A DNA stretch of 64,000 bases from Draconibacterium sp. (GTDB lineage: Bacteria; Bacteroidota; Bacteroidia; Bacteroidales; Prolixibacteraceae). The stretch lies in assembly GCA_016705335.1 (NCBI GenBank), contig JADIYN010000011.1, positions 62,001 through 126,000 of the forward strand. Direction: 5' to 3'. Position 1 is the stretch's first letter. Each line of letters starts with the position of its first letter. Shown here piece after piece: positions 30,441 through 39,890 of this stretch. The position numbers and the translations under genes are program-made. The notes beneath the pieces were generated by a model. The model was not told the DNA's origin, ran no database searches, and was given only the letters and a program-made list of their open reading frames with translations.

Positions 30441-31358
30441 TTATTTTAATTCAATTATACATTCATCAATTTGAATCACATTTTCTGTTGATGTCTCTTT
30501 TGTTTGTACCGAGTAGATAGGCCACCCTGTACCATGAATTCGGGATGCAGTCCGCGTTTCGCTGTGTAAATATGAAAATTCATCTCTTTTGGGAGGAGGA
30601 GTCTGCATGGTTTCAGCCATCTTTACCAGGTATTTAAAGGTTTCATTCGTAAGCTGAACTGAATCAACAGATTGATGCATCCTGTAAATGGCGTTATTAT
30701 CTTCATCATTTATTTCATCAAGCCAAAAAGTTACTTTTGCATCAAAAGGCTCACCTACAAATATATTTGGCAACTTATTATCGTATGAATAATCCTCCCA
30801 CAGTTTATATTTTAATCCATGGAAATAGTGGAATTGTAAAATTTCGTTTATAGCACCGGATTCAATCCCTTGTTTTGAATTGTACATATTCTCCCATTGT
30901 GTAACAAGCTTATCCATATTTGGAATAGACTTTAGTTCATCTTTTATCATGGAAGTACCTTTAATAATATAGTCTCTTATCTCTTCCCAATTGACGACCT
31001 CAACAAAGATTCCCAAATCGTCCGTTTTTATCTGAACATTCATGTCTTCAATTATCGATGAGAGTTTTTTAATCAACTCATTATCGGTTTCAACTTCATA
31101 ATCACGATAAAACCAATTTATCAAATATCCATTTTCAATTGTATCCTTAATGGTAATGTCAACTTCATATTTTGTAAATTCTCTTGAAATTGTATCATCT
31201 TCCTGAATTTTCAGTTTTTCATTTGAAACCAAATAAGTTTGTTTCTCATTTATATCCCAAAATCCGATTACCTGTGTTGTTGAATCAGCAATATTAATCT
31301 GACAATTAACTCTTATTATCAGAAGTAATAATAATCCGGTTGAAAGAATTCTTTTCAT
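30441..31358 (-). CDS. hypothetical secreted protein
   Basis: Not recognised. About 305 residues. I choose the start at 31358 because it opens a standard signal peptide (MKRILSTGLLLLLIIRVNC); an upstream in-frame start at 31427 would add 23 residues without signal features. The mature part is rich in Asp, Glu, Ile and Trp, with phrases such as QVIGFWDINEKQTYLV, LINWFYRDYEVET and FVGEPFDAKVTFWLDEIND, which suggest repeated beta strands. The Cys at position 19 could be lipidated (VNC is a weak lipobox). It precedes no gene closely on its strand and lies between the RAYT and MuiA-type genes in the accessory region. No catalytic motif can be seen. Confidence 0.65.
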   Translation of the reverse strand: MKRILSTGLLLLLIIRVNCQINIADSTTQVIGFWDINEKQTYLVSNEKLKIQEDDTISREFTKYEVDITIKDTIENGYLINWFYRDYEVETDNELIKKLSSIIEDMNVQIKTDDLGIFVEVVNWEEIRDYIIKGTSMIKDELKSIPNMDKLVTQWENMYNSKQGIESGAINEILQFHYFHGLKYKLWEDYSYDNKLPNIFVGEPFDAKVTFWLDEINDEDNNAIYRMHQSVDSVQLTNETFKYLVKMAETMQTPPPKRDEFSYLHSETRTASRIHGTGWPIYSVQTKETSTENVIQIDECIIELK

Positions 31359-31482
31359 TTTATTGTTGTAAATGGTTTTTGTTTTTGGAAAGGAAGTTCC
31401 GGCCAGCTGCGTTAATACTGTTAACAAAGTGATGAAATTGGGCTGAGAGGGGAAATGATGAGCGTTTGTTAAGCATAGTTTT

Positions 31483-33361
31483 TTATTCTATTGTCAGATT
31501 CCTCGATTTTGGATATTTAACTGAATATTTTAAATCAAATTCCTTTTTCTCCATAGGTTTTAAAGTAAACTCCCACTTAACTTCTCCGCTTTCTTTATTT
31601 AACTTGGCACCCGAAACATTTTGAATGTTTACTTCAATTTCTTCAAATTTTGAAACGGGAGTCTGGTCAAGTACAATCATTTTAATTTCCTGATTTTTGT
31701 TGTTTTTAATGGTTGTTTTCCATGACTTTGATTCTTCCTTTTTAGAACCAATAAACTGTCTTGTTTCAAAATCCTTTTCTTTTTCGCGGTTGACAATTAC
31801 ATTTTGTCTTTACCCAACGAAAGCTGCAAAGTGTCAGTTGCGAACCGAACATCCAGGATTGATTTCCCAACAAATGTTCCTTCGAAGAATATATTGGCTT
31901 CACCCTCCAGTAAATTATATTTTTCCCAGTCAGTGATATTTGCAATTAAGTAAGCTTCTTTTTCAATTTTTGGCACAGCATAATATTGGAAAAATGCAGG
32001 AACCTGATATACTGCCATATCAACTGAATAGTTTTTATTATCGGAATTAACTGAATAAGGATTGGAAATTTCAAAATTAACAGATGTTTGATTTACCGTT
32101 TTTTCAAAAGGAATTGCAATACTTTCTGCCTCCCGGCTTTTTGTTTTATTTACTGATACACCTGCAACTCTGCCCTGAAATTGTTCTGACATATCTGCAT
32201 CTTCCTGTTTTCCATAACCAATCACAACAACTTCATCCAATGCCATTTCATCTTCAACCATTTTTACATTAATTACTGAACCTGTAACTGGCAAAGTTTG
32301 AGGTTTGAAACCAATAAATGAAAAACTTAAATTTTCGGCATTGTTTGGAAGTGTAATCGAATAGTTTCCGTTCATATCTGTTACTGCTCCAATTGTGGTT
32401 TTGGGAACCATTACAGTTGCGCCAATTAATGGTTGGTTTTCCATGTCAACAATCTGACCGCTCACTGGATTTATTGATTTGTTATAAACCGGTGGCATAC
32501 TGTAAAAGTCGAGATAATAAGTTTTAAGTTCAGGTGCAACTCCCGATGAATTTGGATTTGATGAAGAAAATGAAAGTTTTACATTTTTCCAATCCACTTT
32601 TGTGTCTTGTCTGAGATTTGCCTTGTAAATAATTTCTACCGGATCATTAATGGTTTTTGCACGAATATCATATGTCGGATACCATCCTGCATTGTCAACA
32701 ATGTATGATAATTCGAATGTTGCATTTGTTTTAATTTTACTTTGAACTTTTACTAAAATTTCACCCGATGCAAACTCTTTCATGCTTGTTAATGTATTCA
32801 GCTGGTTTTGAAGTTCGTTCTTTTGTTTTTTCAAACGCTCCAAAGTTTTATTTCTTTCAATTTCTTTAAGTTTTAAAACAGTGAGTTTAGAACTGTAAAA
32901 TTCAGATGCTTCTTTAAGCGTCGAAATATTTAATTCATTGTTTTTCCCTCCAATTATCCGGTTGTCATTTAAAAAAGTAAGTTCTTCTATTAAAATAGAA
33001 AGGTAAGTTTCTTCCAGTTTTATTTGATCGTTTAGCTCATCAAGTTTTGATTCTGTTTTTTTACTTCTTCTGATTTTTCAAGTTTATCAACAAAATTCTG
33101 CTGATGATTTACAGCCAGAACTGTCACTTCACCATTTGCTTTTACCTGTACACTTTTTGAATCGATGAAAGGAGATAAATCTGTGAATTTTAGAATTGTT
33201 ATTCCGGGAGAAAGTTCAACAGTTTTGTGTCTTGCAACCTGAGCTTTGTCAATAAAAACTGTTACTTCATTAACTTCCGTTTTAATTTCTTTTTCTGTTA
33301 TTTCCTGTCCGAAAATATTGCCAAAAATCAGGCAGAATAAAATTAGGTTTAAAGCTTTCAT
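31483..33361 (-). CDS. MuiA-family (DUF4140/DUF4139) exported protein with inserted TonB-type CarboxypepD_reg domain, frameshifted
   Basis: About 626 residues with a signal peptide (MKALNLILFCLIFGNIFGQ). Residues 25-110 match the DUF4140 N-terminal domain of 'mucoidy inhibitor' proteins (VNEVTVFIDKAQVARHKTVEL, LKFTDLSPFID). A coiled-coil (residues 110-185, LERLKKQKNELQNQLNTL) follows, then DUF4139 (FELSYIVDNAGWYPTYDIRA). Inserted in DUF4139 is a carboxypeptidase-regulatory-like domain (SGQIVDMENQPLIGATV, TDMNGNYSITLPNN) and a short plug-like piece (EDEMALDEVVVIGYGK) as found at the N-terminus of SusC-type receptors. DUF4139 resumes and ends at KYPKSRNLTIE. Frameshifts occur near 33060 and near 31800. 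Likely an envelope protein; function unknown. Confidence 0.8.
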
Positions 33362-33514
33362 ATTTTGGTTTTATAGTTTTTTATGGTTGAAATTGTCTTT
33401 ATTTAAATTATGCAAACGTTTTGCAGGTAACCAAAGGGGCGGACTACGGGCGATTGTTCGTTCGAAAGACGAGGGCAATCAAGCGTGAAACTAGGGTGGC
33501 AACCTGCACTGCGT

Positions 33515-34054
33515 TTATTTTTTTGTTATATAATAAAATTCTCTCTCTAAATCATATTTTAATCTTTTTGTACTGCTTCTCATAATTAAGTATGGTATTC
33601 CTAACATTAAAGTAGAATGAATGATTATGAAAGGTATTATAAGTAGATCATCGGTTGTGGCTTCATTAAATTCCGAAGCGAAAAAACTTATAATTAACAT
33701 TAAATAGATAAATATTGCAAATGAATAAAAAGCAATCATTATTCCACTAAAACTGTTTATATCAGTAGTAATTACTAATTTATCTTTGTCGTGTATAAAA
33801 CTTCCCTTTGCTATTGCTATATTCAAATTTATATCAAAAAAGCCTCTGCGTTTTCTTATTTTAAATTTATCACAATCAACGTATCCCTTAAACTCGTTTT
33901 TGCTAGATGAAAATATGTCAAATCCGCTAATTAATAATCCATAATCTCCTTCGTCTACTTTACTTTTTAAGATTTTAACGAATTCTTCTTTCTGAATATC
34001 TAATTCAGTTCTTAAATGATCGATTAGTTTTATTTTCTCTAAAAAATGATTCAT
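33515..34054 (-). CDS. hypothetical membrane protein
   Basis: Not recognised. 179 residues with two hydrophobic segments, at about residues 105-128 (GIMIAFYSFAIFIYLMLIISFF) and 137-158 (LLIIPFIIIHSTLMLGIPYLI). The N-terminal 100 residues are predicted soluble (LLISGFDIFSSSKNEFKGYVDCDKFKIRKRRG) with a mix of strands and one helix. The N-terminus has no signal peptide, so both ends would lie on the cytoplasmic side. The RKRRG stretch next to the FDINLNIAIAKG strand suggests a small beta-sheet domain. It is a lone gene; 153 bases separate it from the MuiA gene downstream of it and about 268 from the GNAT gene. No homologue comes to mind, and the AT content looks like that of its neighbours. Confidence 0.6.
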   Translation of the reverse strand: MNHFLEKIKLIDHLRTELDIQKEEFVKILKSKVDEGDYGLLISGFDIFSSSKNEFKGYVDCDKFKIRKRRGFFDINLNIAIAKGSFIHDKDKLVITTDINSFSGIMIAFYSFAIFIYLMLIISFFASEFNEATTDDLLIIPFIIIHSTLMLGIPYLIMRSSTKRLKYDLEREFYYITKK

Positions 34055-34322
34055 ATAAAAGCTCGGATTATAGCTGAATTAAAAAGATAGTAACGTTTTT
34101 ATACCTGTAATTGATACTTTCTTGTTTGAACCTGTCTTTTGTGAAAAGCGTGTTTTCCGCCGGGATATTTTGTTCATTTTGTTTGGTTTAAGAATGAATT
34201 TGTAAGCCAAATGTAAAAATTATTTTGTGAAACAAATGTTCGGTAAATATTATTTGGTTTGCGGGGCGGGGATTTTGCCTGAGCTACTTTTAAAGCAGTG
34301 CTGCTTTTGGCTTGTGCCGTGG

Positions 34323-34886
34323 TTATTTCAATTGTTTTCTTACAACAAAATAATTATCGTACTCCTTTTCTATCTTAAAATCAAATTTCTCATAGAGTTC
34401 AAGTGGTCCCTTAAAATGTCCCTCGCATGATAATTTGCCTTTGCCCGGATATGCTTCGATATAATCATAATTTTGTAATGCATAATCGGCACAAATTTGT
34501 TCTATAATTTTCTGGGCAATACCTTTTCTCCTGTAGTCGGGATCAATTAAAAAACATACAATTGAACATGCATTATCGTTGGGATTATCAATTAAATCAT
34601 AATACTTTAATAACCTCTCATAATTTTGCCGGTTGTTTACGTTGCACCATCCAACAGGTTTATCACCAGCATAGGCCAAATATCCCAACATTTTCCCTTC
34701 GTTGATATATCTGATTGCAGACGATCGGTTTCCTTCCTTATTCCATTGCTCATTTGTGCCGGTAAAATGAAATGAAAAGCAGTAACAGGCAGACCAATCG
34801 GGATTATCAGTAAATACAATGTTATCAAAGAAGTATAAATAATCGTTTAATAATTCCGGAGTTAATGGTTTGATAATTATGTCCAT
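34323..34886 (-). CDS. GNAT-family N-acetyltransferase
   Basis: 187-residue cytoplasmic acetyltransferase. I use the start at 34886 (MDIIIKPLTPELL), which fits the first strand; the longer open frame to 34994 adds basic residues without homology. The acetyl-CoA-binding motif A is clear: SIVCFLIDPDYRRKGIAQKIIEQI (residues 107-130, in two parts). GWCNVNNRQNYERLL and CSFHFTGTNEQW are typical of the subgroup in which an N-terminal FxCxxFHFT-type segment contacts the acceptor. The acceptor substrate is unknown; small molecules or a protein are possible. Monocistronic, in the accessory region. Confidence 0.85.
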   Translation of the reverse strand: MDIIIKPLTPELLNDYLYFFDNIVFTDNPDWSACYCFSFHFTGTNEQWNKEGNRSSAIRYINEGKMLGYLAYAGDKPVGWCNVNNRQNYERLLKYYDLIDNPNDNACSIVCFLIDPDYRRKGIAQKIIEQICADYALQNYDYIEAYPGKGKLSCEGHFKGPLELYEKFDFKIEKEYDNYFVVRKQLK

Positions 34887-35065
34887 GATATGCTTCAGTA
34901 TTTTTGAGTATTTATGTCTTTCGTGCTCAGTGCACAACGTTTTAGCAAATATAATTAGTTTCGGAATACGGGGTACTTTCCTGTAGAAAAGCACCGAGGT
35001 TGATGCGGGCTATAAAACTTGATTATTGGAAAAGAAGCCTCAAATAAAAGTTTGGTTCCTGTTAA

Positions 35066-35794
35066 TTAAAACATATCAAACCTGTAGCCTTTTTCCTTTA
35101 ATTGTGTGACGATTTCATCCAAATGAAAATACAGTTTATCTTTCCGCAGCGGGTTTGTTCCGGGGTGGATGAGCAGATGAAAACCGTTCATTCCAAATGA
35201 TGCTTCGTATTCAAAAATGCTTTTCAAAATATCGGTGTTCGAAATATAGTTTGGCATTTCGGGTGTTGTGTAATCGGCATTTGATAGTGTGCCGGGCGAG
35301 AAATTAACTGTTATCTGGTTTAATTCATTGGTAATATCCACAACTTTTTTGTTGTACCATTCATAAGGGGGCATAAAGTACTTTGGACTGATACCAAGGT
35401 TTTCAAGGGCCTGCAGGTTATGCAGTATATCAGCTTTTATCTCTTCGGCGGGGTGCAGCAAACTGTCTCGTTTTATCCAGTCGCAATATAAAGGTGCTTG
35501 TCGGAGTGAGCGCCAATATAGTGCCCGTCTCTTGCAATTGATTTTTACCAAATCAGTGTGTTGGCGGACAAAATCGCCTGTAAGAAAAAATGAGGCTTTT
35601 ATGTTGTGTTTTTTTAGAACGCCAAGCACATGCTCAAAACCTTCGTAAAAGTCGTGCCCTGTAAAACAGAGATAAATATTTTTCTGCAGTGTGTCGGTGC
35701 GGATCACTGCGCCCTGCTGATCTGTTACATTTTGGGCAACAGTTTGTTTGTCAAACAACAGGAAAAGCAACAGGATAAAGAGGATTCTACTCAT
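35066..35794 (-). CDS. polysaccharide deacetylase (NodB-fold), compensating frameshifts
   Basis: 242-residue exported protein (signal ending at KQTVAQ) of the NodB carbohydrate-esterase fold. The first motif is CFTGHDFYEGF rather than TFDDG, a variant seen in Bacteroidota deacetylases linked to cellulases. PYEWYNKKV and FHLLIHPGTNP match motifs 3-5. Positions 35487-35545 read as INCKRRALYWRSLRQAPLY, which matches nothing; shifting one base gives DGHYIGAHSDKHL, the zinc-binding His-x-x-x-His motif 2. Two opposite single-base errors therefore hide a catalytic motif in an apparently intact gene. The start codon overlaps the end of the GH9 gene by 8 bases, so the two are translationally coupled and likely act on one polysaccharide. 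Confidence 0.83.
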   Translation of the reverse strand: MSRILFILLLFLLFDKQTVAQNVTDQQGAVIRTDTLQKNIYLCFTGHDFYEGFEHVLGVLKKHNIKASFFLTGDFVRQHTDLVKINCKRRALYWRSLRQAPLYCDWIKRDSLLHPAEEIKADILHNLQALENLGISPKYFMPPYEWYNKKVVDITNELNQITVNFSPGTLSNADYTTPEMPNYISNTDILKSIFEYEASFGMNGFHLLIHPGTNPLRKDKLYFHLDEIVTQLKEKGYRFDMF

Positions 35795-37610
35795 GACTTA
35801 ACCAGGTAAGTATAAGCAATAATTCAGCCGAGCCATCGAGGGTAGGTTCGTTTGTACTGTAATCGGCCCAGTCGTCCCAGTATTTTATGTGGTCGGGTTG
35901 TAAGTGGGCGTATTCATCGGGTTCGGTGAGTGAAATTTGAAGCATCTTGTCATGAATGGTTGTCCATTGCGGACCATCTACCAGACTCCCTTTTATTTTT
36001 TCTTTGTTGATTCCCCAAAACGGCATGTGCACATCATCGGGCGTATCCGCATTTTCAGGTATTTCTGTAATCATTGCCGAGCCCCACGGGTTTAATCCGA
36101 GCAACCAGTTTACATGGTTCTGCATCAGCGGGCGGTACTTTTGTGAACCTGTCATTTCCTCAAACAACATGGCTTGTGTTGCAACCGCCGCGGCAAGATT
36201 ATTTGAACACCAAATAAATAAATGGCCTATTCCGTAAGGGTTTTTATCTGCTTTCTTTTGAATTTGTTGCAGGTTATGTTCGTAATACTGAACCATTTCC
36301 TGTTTGTCGGTTTTTGTACCTACCTGCCAAAAGGCATAATGCCCCATGTTTACAAATGGGTACATTTCGTAATGACTGGCTGTGTCACGTTCCATCCACG
36401 ACCAGGTTCTAATGATTTTGGCATAAGTGCGTGCTTCCTTTAAAAAATTTTTCTCCCCTGTAATTTTATACAATTTTGCTGCAGCCCATTCCATATCGTC
36501 GGCCCATGTATTTTCTTCATAACGGTAGGGAGCGCCAAAACTGTTTCCCTGCTGATAACCTTCCTGCTGCCGGCCCATGGCATAAAGTTCCCTTGCATTT
36601 TGCAGACAGGTTTCAGCAAATATTTCATAACCTTTTATCGTGCTGAAAACCTCGTACCCCAAAGTGAGCGTGGCTGCCGACCGACCGGCAAGATTTGCAA
36701 TTCCCGTTGCCTGGCTTTTGTATTTCGAAAGTCCCTGCGGTTTGCCTGTTGCAAAATACACAGGCCTGAAACTATTTGTTCCCCAGCCATAATCGGCATT
36801 GTCTTCGTGCGGAAGTTTAAACCCGCGGTGGTCGCGGTCGTCAGCCACCTGGTGATAAAGTTCGTTGGGGGTCGGGTGCAGTTTCAAAATCCATTCAAGT
36901 CCCCATTTGGCTTCATCAAGTATGTCTGGTAAATTATTGGCGCCGGGCAAACCTCTTGCATCCACTTCGTCTTTAAAACTGCCGGGATTCATCTGGTAAG
37001 CCATCAGTATGCGGGCAGTTGTGTTGCTGCCTGTTATCAAATATTTTAGTTGATCGGCTGCATCGTGCCAGCCGCCTGTTGCGTCGATCCTTGTTGAATC
37101 GGGGCGGATACCGAAAAAACTCAGTCCGTCATGCTGGTGGCAAAACTGTTTTGTGTGCGGATTAAAACCACAACGCTGCGTTCTTATAAAAGCAATTACA
37201 TCTTCCTGCCATTTCGGGTAAGGCCCAATTTGAAATGTTTTACTTGTAATTCCACTGCCTTTTAGTTCGACATAATATTTCCCTTTTTCCTTAAAATCCG
37301 AAAAATCAACCGTGTAATAATATGAAAACGGAGGCCAGGCATTGTTATTTAACCAGCAGGGATATTCGTTTACAGTTTCCCCGTTTTCATTTTTCAGCTG
37401 CATAACCGGTTTGTCGAATGATACTTTGCTGAGCAACAGCGCATTTTTTGGCATATCAACAGCATAGCCACCCAAATTAACCCTGATCTCTGTTTGTTGT
37501 GCAGTGGAAAAAATACTGCAAAAACAAAACAAAACTACACTTATTACCTGAACCGATATTCTCCTTTTTTTGAACTGATCTGTCATATTATTATTTTTTC
37601 GCAGGTACAT
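35787..37610 (-). CDS. GH9 endoglucanase (cellulase-like), secreted
   Basis: Intact 607-residue exported glycoside hydrolase of family 9. A signal peptide (VISVVLFCFCSIFSTAQ) is followed by the CelD-type N-terminal Ig domain (RVNLGGYAVDMPKNALL, residues 45-135) and the (alpha/alpha)6 catalytic domain. GGWHDAADQLKY (about residues 180-190) holds the paired base Asp positions, with Ala in place of Gly in the usual DAGD. WLLGLNPWGSAMI is the typical region before the end, and NEPTLDGSAELLL (about residues 590-600) carries the acid Glu. The start could be 37610 or 37586; the latter gives MTDQFKKRR. Together with the deacetylase it would hydrolyse a beta-glucan, possibly acetylated. The gene is divergent from the M14 pair. 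Confidence 0.9.
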   Translation of the reverse strand: MYLRKNNNMTDQFKKRRISVQVISVVLFCFCSIFSTAQQTEIRVNLGGYAVDMPKNALLLSKVSFDKPVMQLKNENGETVNEYPCWLNNNAWPPFSYYYTVDFSDFKEKGKYYVELKGSGITSKTFQIGPYPKWQEDVIAFIRTQRCGFNPHTKQFCHQHDGLSFFGIRPDSTRIDATGGWHDAADQLKYLITGSNTTARILMAYQMNPGSFKDEVDARGLPGANNLPDILDEAKWGLEWILKLHPTPNELYHQVADDRDHRGFKLPHEDNADYGWGTNSFRPVYFATGKPQGLSKYKSQATGIANLAGRSAATLTLGYEVFSTIKGYEIFAETCLQNARELYAMGRQQEGYQQGNSFGAPYRYEENTWADDMEWAAAKLYKITGEKNFLKEARTYAKIIRTWSWMERDTASHYEMYPFVNMGHYAFWQVGTKTDKQEMVQYYEHNLQQIQKKADKNPYGIGHLFIWCSNNLAAAVATQAMLFEEMTGSQKYRPLMQNHVNWLLGLNPWGSAMITEIPENADTPDDVHMPFWGINKEKIKGSLVDGPQWTTIHDKMLQISLTEPDEYAHLQPDHIKYWDDWADYSTNEPTLDGSAELLLILTWLSHE

Positions 37611-37646
37611 TACCCTTAACTATTTTCCAAAGTAACGAAATGTAAC

Positions 37647-37678
37647 TTTGAAACCCAATATCAAAAAGTTATCATTTG
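37647..37678 (+). promoter_or_regulatory. candidate promoter upstream of the M14 pair
   Basis: TTTG at 37647-37650 is followed 19 bases later by TATCATTTG, one base longer than the TAnnTTTG consensus. The element lies about 200 bases before the first M14 start, in the region shared with the divergent GH9 gene. The extra base may be a sequence error or show that this is chance. Confidence 0.25.
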
Positions 37679-37875
37679 ATTCAGATAATAATAAAATTTA
37701 TAGCATTGTGAAATTAATACTTCAAAAAAATTAAACTCAATTGAAAACGAATGAGAATAAAAAATGTAATTTTCGGAACCAAATCAACTTGAAATTAAAC
37801 TACCTGCTTTTGAAATAGTCTTAGAACGAAAAACAGATATCTTTAAATACGAAACCATTAAAAAAGACGTATCCT

Positions 37876-39888
37876 ATGGTCAAAAAACTACTAAATTTTA
37901 TGTTGCTGGGCTTACTGATTTTTTCAGTCTTACATGCAACAGCACAACCGGGTATCTCCTTCGATAAGTATCACCCGAACAATGAAGTCAGGCAAATTCT
38001 GGAAAAGCTGCAAAAGGAAAATCCGGTTGAAACCAAATTGCACAATCTTGCCACAAGTCCCGGTGGTGAAACCATTCAGGTGCTGGAGATCGGGGCAAAT
38101 CTAAAAGGAGTTCCTGCGGTTTTTGTAGGTGCCAATTTCGAGGGAAATGTGCCGCTTTCAACTGAAGGCGCGCTCTATTTCGCCAAAATGCTGTTCGATT
38201 CGGCACAATACACAAAAAACCTGAAATGGTATATTCTGGCACAACCTAATCCTGATGCAGCATCGGGCTTTTTTGCAAAAACAAAATACGGCCGGACAGT
38301 AAATGGTTTCGAAATAAACAACGACGTTGACGAAGCTGTAAATGAAGATGGATACGATGATTTAAACGACGACGGATACATTACACAAATGAGGGTAAAA
38401 GATTTGGAAGGAACCTTTATTGTATCGAAAAACGACCCGCGGATTATGGTTAAAGCCGATGCAACAAAAGGCGAAAAAGGCGAATACAAACTGTATGACG
38501 AAGGTATTGATAACGATAAGGACGGCCAGTATAATGAAGACGGCGAAGGTGGAATAAATGTCGGAATTGGATTTCCACACCTTTTCCCGCGTAATAAAAA
38601 GGAGGCAGGTTTGTGGCCGGGACAAACACCCGAAGTTTACAATTTAATGCGGTTTATTTACGACAGGCCCGAAATCGCAATGGTTTTCACACTTGGCAAT
38701 TCCGATTTCTGCATAGCGCCACCAAAAGGAGGAAGAAAAGGTGGAGCCAATTTGCAAAACTTTAAAATTCCCGGACGTTATGCAAGAATGCTTGATGCAG
38801 ATCCAAACCAAACATTTTCGATGGATGAAGTAATTGAAATGATGAAACAACGTATGCCGGCAGGTGCTGAAGTTACACCCTCTATGGTGGCTGGAATGCT
38901 GAGTTTGGGTGCGGCAGTAAACCCGCTTGATGAAGATTTAAAGTTCTATACAAAATTCTCAGAGGATTATAAAAAAATACCTTGAAGCAAAAAAAATCAG
39001 TACCGAAAGACTCGATCCTCCCGGCGACAAAGACGGTTCATTTGAGTTGTGGGCGTATTATCATTTGGGCGTTCCATCGTTCAGCATGAACCTTTTACAG
39101 TGTCAAAAGTAAAGGAAGAAAAGAAAACCGGCGACAGTGTTGTTTCGCTTGAAGAAGTTGAAAAAATGAGCGCCGATGAATTTGTTGCTTTGGGAAATGA
39201 AAAAATCAATTCATTCCTGAAAGCAAACAATGCTCCCAAACGTTTTACCGCAGGCAGTGTAACGGAAATGATGAATTCTGGGAAAATCAGCCCGAAACAA
39301 ATGGCCGGAATGATGAAAAACAGCCTGAAAAAGGAGAAGGATGGTGAACTTGGGGAAAAGGATAAAGCACTACTGGCGTATGCTGATAAAGACTGGGAAG
39401 GCAAAGGTTTTGTGCAGTGGCAAAGTTTCAAACACCCTACGTTGGGCGAAGTTGAAATTGGTGGTTATATTCCATACCTCGAAACAACACCACAACCTGA
39501 GCAGATTGACTCTTTACTGCAAACCCAACTTCCGTGGTTGCTGCAGCTTTCAACAAATTTGCCGCAAATTTCTATTGCTGATGAAAAAATCACAGATCTC
39601 GGCGGCGGTGTTTACAAGTTGGAACTGTATATCGAAAACAAAGGTTATCTCCCCTACCCAATCGCAATGGGCCAGCGAAACAGCCAGCCCGCACCGGTAG
39701 TGGTAATTCTTGATGGCGAAATTAAAATTCTTGAAGGAATAAAACGCACACCACTTGGCGCGATTGGCGGTAACTCGGTTAAAAAACTGACATGGATGAT
39801 CCAGTCGGATAAAAAACCTGAAATCAAAGCCAAAATCGAATCAACAATTTTCGGAAGTACTGAAAAACAAATTAAAATCGGAGGTTAA
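37876..39888 (+). CDS. M14-family carboxypeptidase-like protein lacking catalytic residues, compensating frameshifts
   Basis: About 670 residues, exported (signal ends at LHATAQ). It shares with the next gene the same layout: an M14 zinc-carboxypeptidase fold, an Asp-rich loop (YDDLNDDGYITQMRVKD and DNDKDGQYNEDGEGG), and a C-terminal beta domain. The catalytic set is lost. The zinc motif HGNE of the paralogue is EGNV here (ANFEGNVPL). The second zinc His (SFHNSGG) is Gly (TLGNSDF). The catalytic Glu region (FVGELF) reads FSMNLF. It therefore looks like a pseudoenzyme. Two frame changes, near 38975 and 39085, restore the original frame, and the middle part reads GDKDGSFELWAYYHLGVPSFS. It ends 2 bases before its active-looking paralogue. 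Confidence 0.85.
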
Positions 39889-39890
39889 TC

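Noticed and set aside
37876..39888. First M14 gene as a pseudogene because of its frame breaks
   Set aside because: The frameshifts compensate and the catalytic substitutions are far from them, with the rest of the fold conserved; loss of activity looks ancestral rather than decay.
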